DNA of 64,000 bases, taken from NCBI RefSeq assembly GCF_045689735.1, contig NZ_CP142685.1:248001-312000 (forward strand), given 5' to 3'. Source of the stretch: Halothiobacillus sp045689735 (GTDB lineage: Bacteria; Pseudomonadota; Gammaproteobacteria; Halothiobacillales; Halothiobacillaceae). The notes under the pieces are model-generated. The model saw only the letters and a program-made list of their open reading frames with translations. It was not told the DNA's origin and did no database searches. Both the position numbers and the translations under genes were made by a program. Of this stretch, positions 17,683-25,928 are shown piece by piece (the stretch's first letter is position 1; every line of letters starts with the position of its first letter).

Positions 17683-17717
17683 TTTCTGCTCATCCAAGGT
17701 CGGCAGGGGGGCAGGGG

Positions 17718-18269
17718 ATGAATCAATACCAACAACATAGAACCATTGCCAAGGCCGTCGCCCGATGCTGCGGGCTGTGGCTCATCGGCCTGCCCGCGCT
17801 GGCTGCCTATGCCGATCAGGCCACGGTGTATCAATGTCAGGGCAAGAACGGGGTCACGATTTTTTCTGGCACACCCTGTGGGACGAACGCGCAGGAAAAA
17901 GTGATCGACGCGCCGAATGCCGGCACGGGGAGCGACAAACAGGGCATCAATTCCCTCGCCAAACAATACGACAAGCGTCAGGCGGACGAGCGAAAAGCCG
18001 CAGAAAAAGCCGCCGAACGCGCCGCCAGGCAGCACCCGCCCGCCCCGCGGGTCGAGCAGAAAACGGTGATCGAAAATCAGGTGATCGGTGAGGTGCCGTA
18101 CTACGACCGCCATCCTGGGTATCGTCCACCGCACTACCGGCCGCATCCGCCCACGCCGCCACCGGTGCAGTACGAATACAAGAATCCGGGGATTTCCGGG
18201 CAGTTTCCGGGCGGGGCACCGGGGTCGAGTGGCTCGAACTGGAAGCCGGTGACGCCGCCCAAGCCCTGA
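17718..18269 (+). CDS. Exported DUF4124-domain protein with Pro/His-rich tail
   Basis: The 183-residue protein begins MNQYQQHRTIAKAVARCC and has a hydrophobic signal (GLWLIGLPALAAYA). A DUF4124-like segment follows at about residues 35-60 (VYQCQGKNGVTIFSGTPCG, two Cys probably disulfide-linked). Next comes a charged Lys/Ala/Glu stretch that could be coiled coil, then a Pro/His/Tyr-rich region (YYDRHPGYRPPHYRPHPP). Function is unknown; periplasmic location is likely. ATG 17718 follows GGGG. An open frame extends upstream into cutA in another frame but lacks the signal peptide. Confidence 0.8.
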   Translation: MNQYQQHRTIAKAVARCCGLWLIGLPALAAYADQATVYQCQGKNGVTIFSGTPCGTNAQEKVIDAPNAGTGSDKQGINSLAKQYDKRQADERKAAEKAAERAARQHPPAPRVEQKTVIENQVIGEVPYYDRHPGYRPPHYRPHPPTPPPVQYEYKNPGISGQFPGGAPGSSGSNWKPVTPPKP

Positions 18270-18290
18270 TCCGCGCGGGGTTCTGTTGGG

Positions 18291-19310
18291 CTATTCGTCC
18301 GCCGCCTTCGGGGCGAAGTCGGCCAGCCAGGCGGCGAAGGCGTCGAGTTCCGGTAGCTGCGCCAGCGCTTTCTGTAAATGTCGCCAGGTGAGCGGAATGT
18401 CTTTGAGGTAGCCGTGCTTACCGTCGCGTTGGCTTAAGCGGGTGAAGATGCCCAGCACCTTCAGATGTCGTTGCACGGCGACCCAGGCAAAGTCCTGCCG
18501 AAATCCGGAGAGCGTTTGACCGGCGCGCAGCGGGGGTGGTAAGGCATCCCAGAACGCTGCCTGCATCGATTCGACCAAAGGTTCCGGCCAGTCGATATAG
18601 CTATCGCGCAGCAGTGAAACGAGGTCGTAGGCCAGCGGGCCTTTGACGGCGTCCTGAAAATCAATAGTGACGAGGCGACCGCCGTGTTCATGCACCATCA
18701 GGTTGCGGCTGTGATAATCGCGGTGCACGAACACCTGGGGTTGCTCGATCAGCCGGGCGCTGATGCGATCCCGCCAGGCGATCCACTGCGCTCGATCTGC
18801 CGCCGTCATCGTGCGGATCGCTGGCTGCGCGGCATACCAGTCGGCGAATAAATCCATTTCCTGATTGAGCCGTCCGGCGTCGAAAGCGGGCAGGTTCCGG
18901 GTGTCGGCACCTGCAATCACTGGCAGCCAGCGCACCGCTTCTGCCAGTTTTTCCTCGACCGCACGCACGGCATGACCGTGTCGCCACTGAAACAGGGTGC
19001 AGTCGCCCAAGTCTTCGAGTAACAGAAAGCCGTTGTGCAGATCGACCGCGCCGCGTTGTGGCACCGGCACACCAGCCGCTTCCAGCCGCTCGGCCACCTG
19101 CAGAAATGGCGCAATGGCCTCTCCGGGTGGGGGCGCGTCCATGACGATTTGCGTGCGATGATCCGGCAGGGTGATGCGCCAATAGCGGCGGGCACTGGCA
19201 TCACTACTGGCCAGTTCCGGCGGTTTGGCCAACGAGGGCGCCGCTTGGGCGAGAAAGGCGGTCAGCGCGGGAGCGCGGGGGTCCGTGGCGTAGGCATTCG
19301 GCGCGGGCAT
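18291..19310 (-). CDS. amgK: AmgK-like aminoglycoside-phosphotransferase-family sugar kinase
   Basis: The 339-residue kinase-fold protein contains LASSDASARRYWRITLPD and IVMDAPPPGEAIAPFLQVA near the N-terminus. Further on are the catalytic loop VHRDYHSRNLMV and the metal site TIDFQDAVKGPLAYDLVSLL. This pattern matches AmgK, which phosphorylates MurNAc/GlcNAc at C1 in peptidoglycan recycling. The usual partner murU is not adjacent, so the assignment is by motif. ATG 19310 is chosen; an in-frame TTG at 19322 with a closer GAGGT is an alternative. Another recycling gene, mpl, lies 2.6 kb away. Confidence 0.75.
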   Translation of the reverse strand: MPAPNAYATDPRAPALTAFLAQAAPSLAKPPELASSDASARRYWRITLPDHRTQIVMDAPPPGEAIAPFLQVAERLEAAGVPVPQRGAVDLHNGFLLLEDLGDCTLFQWRHGHAVRAVEEKLAEAVRWLPVIAGADTRNLPAFDAGRLNQEMDLFADWYAAQPAIRTMTAADRAQWIAWRDRISARLIEQPQVFVHRDYHSRNLMVHEHGGRLVTIDFQDAVKGPLAYDLVSLLRDSYIDWPEPLVESMQAAFWDALPPPLRAGQTLSGFRQDFAWVAVQRHLKVLGIFTRLSQRDGKHGYLKDIPLTWRHLQKALAQLPELDAFAAWLADFAPKAADE

Positions 19311-19391
19311 GGTGTCCGTCAAGTGACCTCAGAAGGCATCAGGATAGCGGGATTCCCTTGGGATGGGGAAATGCTGGCATTGGAATTTTTT

Positions 19392-19420
19392 TTGGCTAAA
19401 ATAACTAATGTATCTATAAA
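19392..19420 (+). promoter_or_regulatory. Promoter for the persulfide dioxygenase operon in an AT-rich patch
   Basis: TTGGCT at 19392-19397 is spaced 17 bases from TATAAA at 19415-19420. The patch around it (19380-19435) is strikingly AT-rich in a GC-rich genome. It leaves about 20 bases before the ATG at 19442. An AT-rich operator for an ArsR-type sulfur regulator could overlap it, but I see no clear dyad. Confidence 0.55.
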
Positions 19421-19441
19421 TATTTTATGGGGGGTGCGGTG

Positions 19442-20161
19442 ATGGCCATTTTTAGGCAGTTGTTCGATGACGCGACTTCGACCTTTACTTATTTGATTGC
19501 CGATGAAAACACCCGATCGGCGTTGTTGATCGATCCGGTGCATGAGCAATACGCACGGGATCGGGCAGTGCTCGACGCGCTAGGTTTGACTTTGAAATAT
19601 GTGCTGGAAACGCATGTGCATGCGGATCACATCACGGGCGGTGGTCGGCTTCGGCATGAAACCGCCGCGCAATTCGTCGCCGGCAAGGGCACCGGGCTCA
19701 GTTGCGCGGATCGCCTGATCGGCGATGGCGAGACGCTCACGATGGACAGCATCACCCTAGAGGCGATCGCCACGCCGGGGCATACCGACGGTTGCACGAG
19801 CTACCGCTGGAACGATCGGTTATTCACCGGCGACACTATTCTGATTGATGCCTGTGGCCGCACGGACTTCCAGCAAGGCTCGGCGGATCGTTTATATGAC
19901 AGCATCCAGCGTTTGTTGTCCTTCCCCGAGGAAACTCTGATCTATCCCGGCCACGACTACAACGGCAAACGGGTGAGTTGCGTCGGCCAGGAAAAAGCGA
20001 TCAATCCGTATATCGCCGGGCTGGATAAGGCCGCCTTTGTCGCCAAGATGCATGCGTTGAATTTGCCGAAGCCCAAGCGCATCGATGTGGCGGTTCCGGC
20101 CAATTCGCTGTGTGGCGGCGCGGATGTCGGTCGGGTGCCGGGCGAAACGGAGGCCGCATGA
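19442..20161 (+). CDS. ETHE1-type persulfide dioxygenase (metallo-beta-lactamase fold)
   Basis: The 239-residue MBL-fold protein has THVHADHITGG (His58, His60, Asp62, His63), ATPGHTDGC, FTGDTILIDACGRTDFQQG and YPGHDYNG. These are the ETHE1 mononuclear-iron site and family signatures. Such enzymes oxidise glutathione persulfide to sulfite in the cytosol. ATG 19442 is used; a GTG further upstream would add five residues. It is co-oriented and overlaps by ATGA with the SQR-like gene, so sulfide oxidation and persulfide removal are probably coupled. Confidence 0.9.
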   Translation: MAIFRQLFDDATSTFTYLIADENTRSALLIDPVHEQYARDRAVLDALGLTLKYVLETHVHADHITGGGRLRHETAAQFVAGKGTGLSCADRLIGDGETLTMDSITLEAIATPGHTDGCTSYRWNDRLFTGDTILIDACGRTDFQQGSADRLYDSIQRLLSFPEETLIYPGHDYNGKRVSCVGQEKAINPYIAGLDKAAFVAKMHALNLPKPKRIDVAVPANSLCGGADVGRVPGETEAA

Positions 20162-21303
20162 ATTCGCCCCAAATTACCGTGATCGGCGCCGGGTTCGGCG
20201 CGGTGACCACGATTCGCCAGTTAAGAAAGCAGATGCCGCAGGCGCGCATCAGCCTGGTGGCGCCGGAGCCCACCCTGCAGTATTTCCCCAGCCTGATTTG
20301 GGTGCCGGCGAAAAAACGGAATCGGCATGACATCCTGGTGGATCTGCGTCCCTTGCTGGCGCGGCTGGAGGTGCAGTTCGTTCCCGGCCGCGTGGTGGGC
20401 GTGAGTGACGATGCGCGGCGGGTCACGGTGGCGCAAGGCGAGTCAGAAACGATCATCGAGAACGATGGGCTGGTCATCGCCAGCGGTGGGCGGTTCCTGA
20501 AAAAGCTGCCGGGGATCGAGTATGCGATTGCGGTCTGTGAGGGGATCGATGCCGCCGAGCAGATTCGTGACCGGCTGGCGGCCATGTCCGGAGGTACCCT
20601 CGCCTTTGGTTTTGGCACCAATCCGCATGAACCGGCGGCGGTTCGGGGTGGACCGATGTTCGAGCTGTTGTTCGGTATCGACCGGCTGCTGCGTCAGCAG
20701 GGGCGGCGCGATAAGTTCGAGCTGGTGTTCTTCAATGGCGCGGCGCGGCCGGGCAATCGGCTGGGCGAAAAGGCGGTCGATCATCTGTTGGCGCGCATGC
20801 AGCGGCTGGGGATCAAAACGCACCTCGGTGCCAAGCCGATCCGGTTCGAGGCGGATAAAGTGGTGACCGAATCCGGCGAATTCGCGGCGGATCTGATTTT
20901 GTTCATGCCCGGCATGACGGGGCCTGCCTGGTTGCCGCAGTCCCCCTTCCCCGTCTCGTCGGGCGGCATGATTCAGGCTGAAGCCACCACTGCGGTGCCG
21001 GGGTTCGAGCGGGTGTTCGTCGTGGGGGATTCTGGCAGTTATCCCGCCCCGGACTGGGCACCCAAACAGGCGCATATGGCCGATCTGATGGCGGTGGCGG
21101 CGGCGAAGAACTTGGCCGCGGCCTTCGCGGGGCGGCCGGTGCAGGCCACCTTCGAGTGGGAGCTGATCTGTGTGATGGATATGCTCGATCGGGCGGTTCT
21201 GGTGTTCCGCAATGCCCGTCGGCAGTTCATTTCGCCGCCTTGTCGTTTGCTGCATCTGGCCAAGCGGTTGTTTGAGTGGTGGTATTTGCGGCCGATCCGT
21301 TGA
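20158..21303 (+). CDS. Sulfide:quinone-oxidoreductase-like FAD protein
   Basis: The 381-residue flavoprotein starts MNSPQITVIGAGFGAVTTIR with the dinucleotide-binding GxGxxG. It also has YFPSLIWVPAKKR, DGLVIASGGRFL and the FAD-binding VFVVGDSGSYPAP. The layout matches SQR/FccB proteins. Only three cysteines are visible: Cys in IAVCEGID near residue 124, and two near the C-terminus (ELICVMD, SPPCRLL). Whether they form the usual redox pair cannot be settled by eye. Its start follows GGAGG and overlaps the persulfide dioxygenase stop. A strong terminator follows. Sulfide oxidation feeding persulfide to its partner is the natural inference. Confidence 0.78.
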   Translation: MNSPQITVIGAGFGAVTTIRQLRKQMPQARISLVAPEPTLQYFPSLIWVPAKKRNRHDILVDLRPLLARLEVQFVPGRVVGVSDDARRVTVAQGESETIIENDGLVIASGGRFLKKLPGIEYAIAVCEGIDAAEQIRDRLAAMSGGTLAFGFGTNPHEPAAVRGGPMFELLFGIDRLLRQQGRRDKFELVFFNGAARPGNRLGEKAVDHLLARMQRLGIKTHLGAKPIRFEADKVVTESGEFAADLILFMPGMTGPAWLPQSPFPVSSGGMIQAEATTAVPGFERVFVVGDSGSYPAPDWAPKQAHMADLMAVAAAKNLAAAFAGRPVQATFEWELICVMDMLDRAVLVFRNARRQFISPPCRLLHLAKRLFEWWYLRPIR

Positions 21304-21333
21304 ACCGTGCCCGATTAAGGACTTAACACGCAC

Positions 21334-21366
21334 AACGCCGCATTCCCGTTAGAATGCGGCGTTTTT
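21334..21366 (+). terminator. Strong intrinsic terminator after the SQR-like gene
   Basis: A perfect 12-base stem AACGCCGCATTC/GAATGCGGCGTT with a 6-base loop runs straight into TTTTT. It ends the two-gene sulfur operon and separates it from the membrane protein/mpl unit. Confidence 0.9.
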
Positions 21367-21390
21367 CATGCAAAAAATGAGGCGGCGGAT

Positions 21391-21945
21391 ATGAAAAGCT
21401 GTGGGCGAATGATCGTTCGATCACTCGGCTTGGCGCAGCGCCTGGATGGCATGACCGCGACACGCGGCTGCTGGCTGATCAGCGGCTCATTGTTCCTGTT
21501 GAGTAGCCTCGCGGTCGGGTTTGCGACGGCTCAGGGAGCAGATCCAGTGCGCCTGATCGTGACGCAAAGCCTGGTCGATGGGGTGGCCGATCTGGGTTTG
21601 CTCGGCTTGTATTTCGGGGGATTGCTGCGCTGGCGTGGCCTGCCGGGCGTGTCGTCCGTATTTCTGATGCTGACCGTCGCAGTGTTGGGTGTGCTGGGGT
21701 TTGTGCTAGCGGCGTTCTGGTGGCTGGCCGATGTACTGCATTTGCCGACGGATGCCGTGACGGGTGGCTATGCGGCCGCAATTTTATTGCTGTTTATGTG
21801 GAATGTGATGGCGGTGGGGCAACTCGCGCGCCAGGCATTGAATCTGTCGGCGCTGATGGGGCTCTTGGTTTCGCTGGGCTATTTCATTCTGTCCGGCGTA
21901 CTGATTGCGGCGCTCAATTTATGGCTGTGGCCGGGGCAAGCATGA
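21391..21945 (+). CDS. Predicted four-helix membrane protein of unknown function
   Basis: The 184-residue protein has four strongly hydrophobic segments (about residues 28-46, 60-80, 90-112 and 128-180 in two stretches) and no recognised motif. It starts shortly after the terminator hairpin. Its stop overlaps the ATG of mpl (ATGA), so it is probably co-translated with that peptidoglycan-recycling gene. I do not recognise the family. Confidence 0.7.
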   Translation: MKSCGRMIVRSLGLAQRLDGMTATRGCWLISGSLFLLSSLAVGFATAQGADPVRLIVTQSLVDGVADLGLLGLYFGGLLRWRGLPGVSSVFLMLTVAVLGVLGFVLAAFWWLADVLHLPTDAVTGGYAAAILLLFMWNVMAVGQLARQALNLSALMGLLVSLGYFILSGVLIAALNLWLWPGQA

Positions 21946-23294
21946 GTCGGAAAATTCATATTATGGGAATCGCGGGCACCTTTATGGGGTCGCTGGCGCA
22001 GTTGGCGCAAGCGATGGGCTACGAAGTCTCGGGGCGGGATCAGGCGATCTATCCGCCGATGAGTACCCAGTTGGCAAATGCCGGGATCGCCGTGCAAACC
22101 GACATGAATGCCCCCTTGCCGCCGGATGCCGAAATCATCGTCGGCAATGTCATGCGTCGAGACATGCCGGTCATCGATGAATTGCTCAGCAGCGGGCGGC
22201 GGTATCGTTCGGGCCCCCAGTGGCTGGGTGAGGAGATTCTGCGCGAGAAATTCGTGCTGGCTGTCGCCGGAACACACGGCAAAACCACCACGAGTTCGAT
22301 GCTGGCGCATATCCTGGAACGCGCCGGATTGGCGCCGGGCTTTTTGATTGGTGGCGTGCCCGCGAATTTTGGCGTCTCTGCCCGGCTGGGTGACACGCCG
22401 TTTTTTGTGATCGAGGCCGATGAGTACGACACGGCGTTTTTCGACAAGCGTTCCAAGTTTTTGCATTACCGGCCACGCGGCGTGGTGCTGAACAATCTGG
22501 AGTTTGATCACGCAGATATTTTCCCGGATTTGGCGGCGATCGAGCGACAGTTTGCGCATTTGTTGCGCCTGGTGCCCAATCAGGGTGTGGTGGTGGTCGC
22601 CGATCAGACCCCATCGCTGGAGCGGGTGTTGGCGCAGGGGGTCTGGTCGCCGGTCGAACGGTTTGGCACCGATGCCGGGGCGACACCGTGGCGGCTCGAG
22701 GGTCAGACGGTCTGGCTGGATGGCGCGCCCATGGGTGACCTGCCGAGCTCGATCATCGGGGCGCACAATCGGCTGAATGCTTTGGCGGCGCTGGCTTTGG
22801 CTCGCTTTGCCGGGGTGCCGCCCGCGATCGGCCTGACTGCACTGGCCGATTTTTCCGGCGTGGCGCGGCGGCTGGAAGTCCGCGGTTCTGTTGGGGGGGT
22901 GACGGTGTATGACGATTTCGCCCACCATCCCACCGCGATTGCGGCCACGATCGCCGCGCTGCGGGAGCGTATGTCGCCGGGCGGGGGACGGCTGGTGGCC
23001 GTGGTGGATCCACGATCCAACACCATGAAGGCCGGGGTTCATCAGCACGAGTTGGCGACGGCGCTGGCCGATGCCGATTGGGTGGTGTTTCATGCACCGC
23101 CCGCATTGCCCTGGTCACCGGCGGCGGTGTTGGCGCCGCTGGGTGAGCGGCTGGCGGTGGCGCCCACGGTGGAGGCGGTGCTGGCCGTGTTGCTGGCGGG
23201 GTTGCGCGCCGGGGATCAGGTGCTGATCATGAGCAACGGCAGTTTCGATGGTCTGCACGGGCGCTTGATCGACGCGCTGCAGGGGCGTTCCTGA
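21942..23294 (+). CDS. mpl: UDP-MurNAc:L-Ala-gamma-D-Glu-meso-DAP ligase
   Basis: The 450-residue Mur ligase begins MSRKIHIMGIAGTFMGSLAQ, the Mpl N-terminal nucleotide-binding motif. It has the P-loop VAGTHGKTTTSSM, then EADEYDTAFFDKRSKF and NNLEFDHADIF, diagnostic of Mpl rather than MurC. Mpl reattaches recycled murein tripeptide to UDP-MurNAc in the cytosol. ATG 21942 overlaps the previous stop. With the AmgK-like kinase nearby it points to active wall recycling. Confidence 0.95.
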   Translation: MSRKIHIMGIAGTFMGSLAQLAQAMGYEVSGRDQAIYPPMSTQLANAGIAVQTDMNAPLPPDAEIIVGNVMRRDMPVIDELLSSGRRYRSGPQWLGEEILREKFVLAVAGTHGKTTTSSMLAHILERAGLAPGFLIGGVPANFGVSARLGDTPFFVIEADEYDTAFFDKRSKFLHYRPRGVVLNNLEFDHADIFPDLAAIERQFAHLLRLVPNQGVVVVADQTPSLERVLAQGVWSPVERFGTDAGATPWRLEGQTVWLDGAPMGDLPSSIIGAHNRLNALAALALARFAGVPPAIGLTALADFSGVARRLEVRGSVGGVTVYDDFAHHPTAIAATIAALRERMSPGGGRLVAVVDPRSNTMKAGVHQHELATALADADWVVFHAPPALPWSPAAVLAPLGERLAVAPTVEAVLAVLLAGLRAGDQVLIMSNGSFDGLHGRLIDALQGRS

Positions 23295-23354
23295 GCCGTC
23301 AACCAGCGGCAATGCCTGCTACAGTCTGTGGGTCGCGCTTCGAGGATTGATCGA

Positions 23355-23945
23355 TTGCTTCAGCTGATGCCGTTATTTCCCCTGCACACTGTCCTGTTTC
23401 CCGGTGGCTTGCTGCCGCTGCGGATTTTCGAGACCCGCTATATCGACATGGTGCGTGCGGCGTTGCGCAACGACACGCCGTTCGGCGTGGTGCTCCTCAA
23501 GCAGGGGAGCGAGGTGCTCTCGGATGAGCCCGGTCAACCGGCGGCGGAGTTTCACCGGCTCGGCTGCACGGCGCGGATTGTGGATACCGATCTCGCGCCC
23601 GATGGCATGCTGCATATTCTGTGTCGGGGTGAGCAGCGGTTTGCCGCCGATGCGGTGGAGCGGGCACCCGATGGCCTGTGGCGCGGGCAGTGCACGCCCC
23701 TGGACGCGGCGGCGGTTTGTCCCACGGATAGTCAATTGCAGCGTATGCAGCGGCTGCTTTCCAAATTGTCGTCCGAGGACGACCCGCTGCATGATACGGC
23801 GGCCTTCGAAGACCCGGTTTGGCTGATTTATCGGCTGATCGAACGGTTGCCCATCAAACTGGCGGATCGGCAGCGGGTACTGGCCGCCGATCGTCTCGAC
23901 CTGACGCTGAAGCATCTTTCTGCGATGATGGCCGCTTTCGAGTAG
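23355..23945 (+). CDS. LON substrate-binding-domain protein (stand-alone)
   Basis: The protein of about 196 residues consists of a Lon N-terminal domain alone: LFPLHTVLFPGGLLPLRIFE, RYIDMV, FGVVLLKQGSEV and a C-terminal helical bundle (RQRVLAADRLDLTLKHL). No ATPase or protease part follows. Such proteins are common in proteobacteria and their role is unclear. TTG 23355 has GAGGA eight bases upstream and is preferred. ATG 23367 is the alternative and removes four residues. Confidence 0.85.
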   Translation: MLQLMPLFPLHTVLFPGGLLPLRIFETRYIDMVRAALRNDTPFGVVLLKQGSEVLSDEPGQPAAEFHRLGCTARIVDTDLAPDGMLHILCRGEQRFAADAVERAPDGLWRGQCTPLDAAAVCPTDSQLQRMQRLLSKLSSEDDPLHDTAAFEDPVWLIYRLIERLPIKLADRQRVLAADRLDLTLKHLSAMMAAFE

Positions 23946-24030
23946 GCCGTGGCGCTGAATTTTCCTGCGTTGCGGCTTGAATTGCCTGGCTGAATCATTT
24001 TCTGGCTGAAATTTTTTAAGGAGTTGCTCC

Positions 24031-24408
24031 ATGACCGTTATCCACGAAGCCACGATGGACAACATCGATGCCCTGATTACTGGTAACCCGGTGTTGGTCA
24101 TCGATTTCTGGGCGCCGTGGTGCGGCCCCTGCCGTTCGTTTGCGCCGATCTTCGAATCGGCCGCCGCAGATCATCCGGCCATCGCCTTCGCCAAAGCCAA
24201 CACCGAGGCCGAACAACAACTGGGTGCCTATTTCCAGATTCGTTCGATTCCGACCTTGATGATTTTCCGCGAACAAATCCTGATTTACAGCCAGGCCGGT
24301 GCCCTGCCGCGGGCCGCGCTGGACGAGCTCTTGGGTAAGGTGATGGCGTTGGATATGGACAAGGTGCGCGAGGAAATCCAGGCATCTCAGCAGCAGGCGC
24401 AGCAATAA
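24031..24408 (+). CDS. Thioredoxin-family protein
   Basis: The 125-residue protein has the active site WAPWCGPCR (near residue 32) and the cis-Pro motif IRSIPTLMIFR, so it is a complete cytosolic thioredoxin. There is no N-terminal zinc motif of TrxC type. A 15-residue Gln/Glu-rich tail follows the fold. A good AAGGAG site lies upstream of ATG 24031. The short gap to the transporter gene suggests co-transcription, but the job of this paralogue is not evident from context. Confidence 0.9.
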   Translation: MTVIHEATMDNIDALITGNPVLVIDFWAPWCGPCRSFAPIFESAAADHPAIAFAKANTEAEQQLGAYFQIRSIPTLMIFREQILIYSQAGALPRAALDELLGKVMALDMDKVREEIQASQQQAQQ

Positions 24409-24441
24409 TTTCCTGACGGGCGCCCTTTTCGACCGAACCCC

Positions 24442-25362
24442 ATGATCGGTGTTATTGCCCAGATGGCGTTCACGATCGCGCTTGGGTTGGCCTGGCGGCA
24501 GTTGCCGCTCGGCGGGCTCACGGCGGATCGGGCGCGTCCGGCGCTGACGACGGCGGTTTACTATTTTTTTCTGCCAGCGCTCGTGCTTTCGGTTCTCTGG
24601 CGCGCCCCGCTGGGCATCGACACCGGCAAGATCGCCCTGGCCTCGGCCAGCGGGATTCTTTCTTCCCTGCTGTTGATGACCTTGGTGGGGCGATTCATGC
24701 GCCTGAGTCGAACCGAGTTCGGCGCGTTACTCTTGGCGGCGTCTTTCCCCAACGCGACTTACTTGGGCTTGCCGCTGCTCTCCAGCCTGTATGGCGAGGC
24801 GGGTAAACCGATCGCGATTCAATATGACCTGTTTGCGGCGACCCCGATCCTGTTGTCGCTGGGCATTTATCTGGCGTCCCGCCTCGGCACGCACCATGAG
24901 ACGGTTCATCCGGTGCGTTCTTTGCTCAAGGTGCCGCCGTTGTGGGCGGCATTGATCGGGTCGGGTCTGAATCTCTCCGGGCTGGCGCCACCGCCCGATG
25001 TGGCGGCTTTTCTGGATCGACTCGGTTCGGCGGTGGTGCCGATCATGCTGTTGGCCTTGGGAATGAGCTTGAACCTTGCCACCCTGGGCAGCCGGATCCA
25101 TTGGCAGAAAATCGCCCCGGCGCTGTTGATTCAACTGCTGTGGATGCCGCTGGTGGTTTGGGCTGTCGTTACCGGCACCCACATGACGGGTATGGCGGCA
25201 ACTGCGACGGTGTTGCTCGGCGCCACCCCGTCGATGATTTTGGGGTTGGTGATCTGTGATCGCTTTGGTCTGGATACGGGGCTCTACGCCACGGCAGCGA
25301 CGGCGTCCACGCTGATCGCGATGGCGACGCTGCCGCTCTGGCATCAGGTATTGGGGCATTAA
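24442..25362 (+). CDS. AEC-family (auxin efflux carrier-like) transporter
   Basis: The 306-residue protein is almost entirely hydrophobic, with about ten transmembrane segments. It shows AEC-family features: AALLLAASFPNATYLGLPLL, a central hydrophilic loop (HHETVHPVRSLLKVPP), and LGATPSMILGLVICDRFGLD near the end. Bacterial members export or import organic acids. The substrate here is unknown. Confidence 0.85.
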   Translation: MIGVIAQMAFTIALGLAWRQLPLGGLTADRARPALTTAVYYFFLPALVLSVLWRAPLGIDTGKIALASASGILSSLLLMTLVGRFMRLSRTEFGALLLAASFPNATYLGLPLLSSLYGEAGKPIAIQYDLFAATPILLSLGIYLASRLGTHHETVHPVRSLLKVPPLWAALIGSGLNLSGLAPPPDVAAFLDRLGSAVVPIMLLALGMSLNLATLGSRIHWQKIAPALLIQLLWMPLVVWAVVTGTHMTGMAATATVLLGATPSMILGLVICDRFGLDTGLYATAATASTLIAMATLPLWHQVLGH

Positions 25363-25382
25363 ATTAGAACGAGGGGGCATGA

Positions 25383-25928
25383 ATGAAGGTAGCGCAAAAC
25401 AAGGTGGTGCGGCTCGATTACACGCTGCGCGATGACGATGGGGAAGTGCTGGATTCCACCGCGAACCGGGTGTTCGAATACTTACATGGCTATGGCAACC
25501 TGATCCCCGCCTTGGAGGCGGCGCTGGAGGGCAAGGCGGAAGGGGAGCGGTTTTCTGTCGTGATCGAGCCCGAGGACGCCTATGGCCTGCATGATCCCGA
25601 GGCTGTGGTGACCGTGCCGCGCGCGCGCTTTGCGCCCGAGGTGCAGGTGGTGCCGGGCAATATGGTGGAAACTCAGGGGCCGGAAGGGCGAATCGAGCTC
25701 TTGATTCTTGCGGTCGATGGGGATCAGGTCACGGTGGATCTGAATCACCCGCTGGCGGGGCTCCGCCTGCACTTCGAGGGAACGGTTGTCGATTTGCGGG
25801 ATGGCCATCCGGATGAAATCAAACACCGGCGCGTGCATCCCGGCGGGCATCATCTGATGGTGCAGGACTCCACCTTCCTAGGGGATTGGCACGATGAGCC
25901 GGATACGGAGGCGGGCGCGCGTGGCTGA
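25383..25928 (+). CDS. SlyD-like FKBP-type peptidyl-prolyl isomerase
   Basis: The 181-residue protein has the split FKBP domain (VVRLDYTLRDDDGEVLDST, YGNLIPALEAALEGK, FSVVIEPEDAYG) with the SlyD insert-in-flap domain (VPRARFAPEVQVVPGNMVET) and DLNHPLAGLRLHFEGTV. It catalyses prolyl isomerisation and acts as a cytosolic chaperone. The long Cys/His-rich nickel tail of E. coli SlyD is missing, so a metallochaperone role is less likely. The 3' end overlaps the M61 peptidase ATG by 35 bases. Confidence 0.9.
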   Translation: MKVAQNKVVRLDYTLRDDDGEVLDSTANRVFEYLHGYGNLIPALEAALEGKAEGERFSVVIEPEDAYGLHDPEAVVTVPRARFAPEVQVVPGNMVETQGPEGRIELLILAVDGDQVTVDLNHPLAGLRLHFEGTVVDLRDGHPDEIKHRRVHPGGHHLMVQDSTFLGDWHDEPDTEAGARG

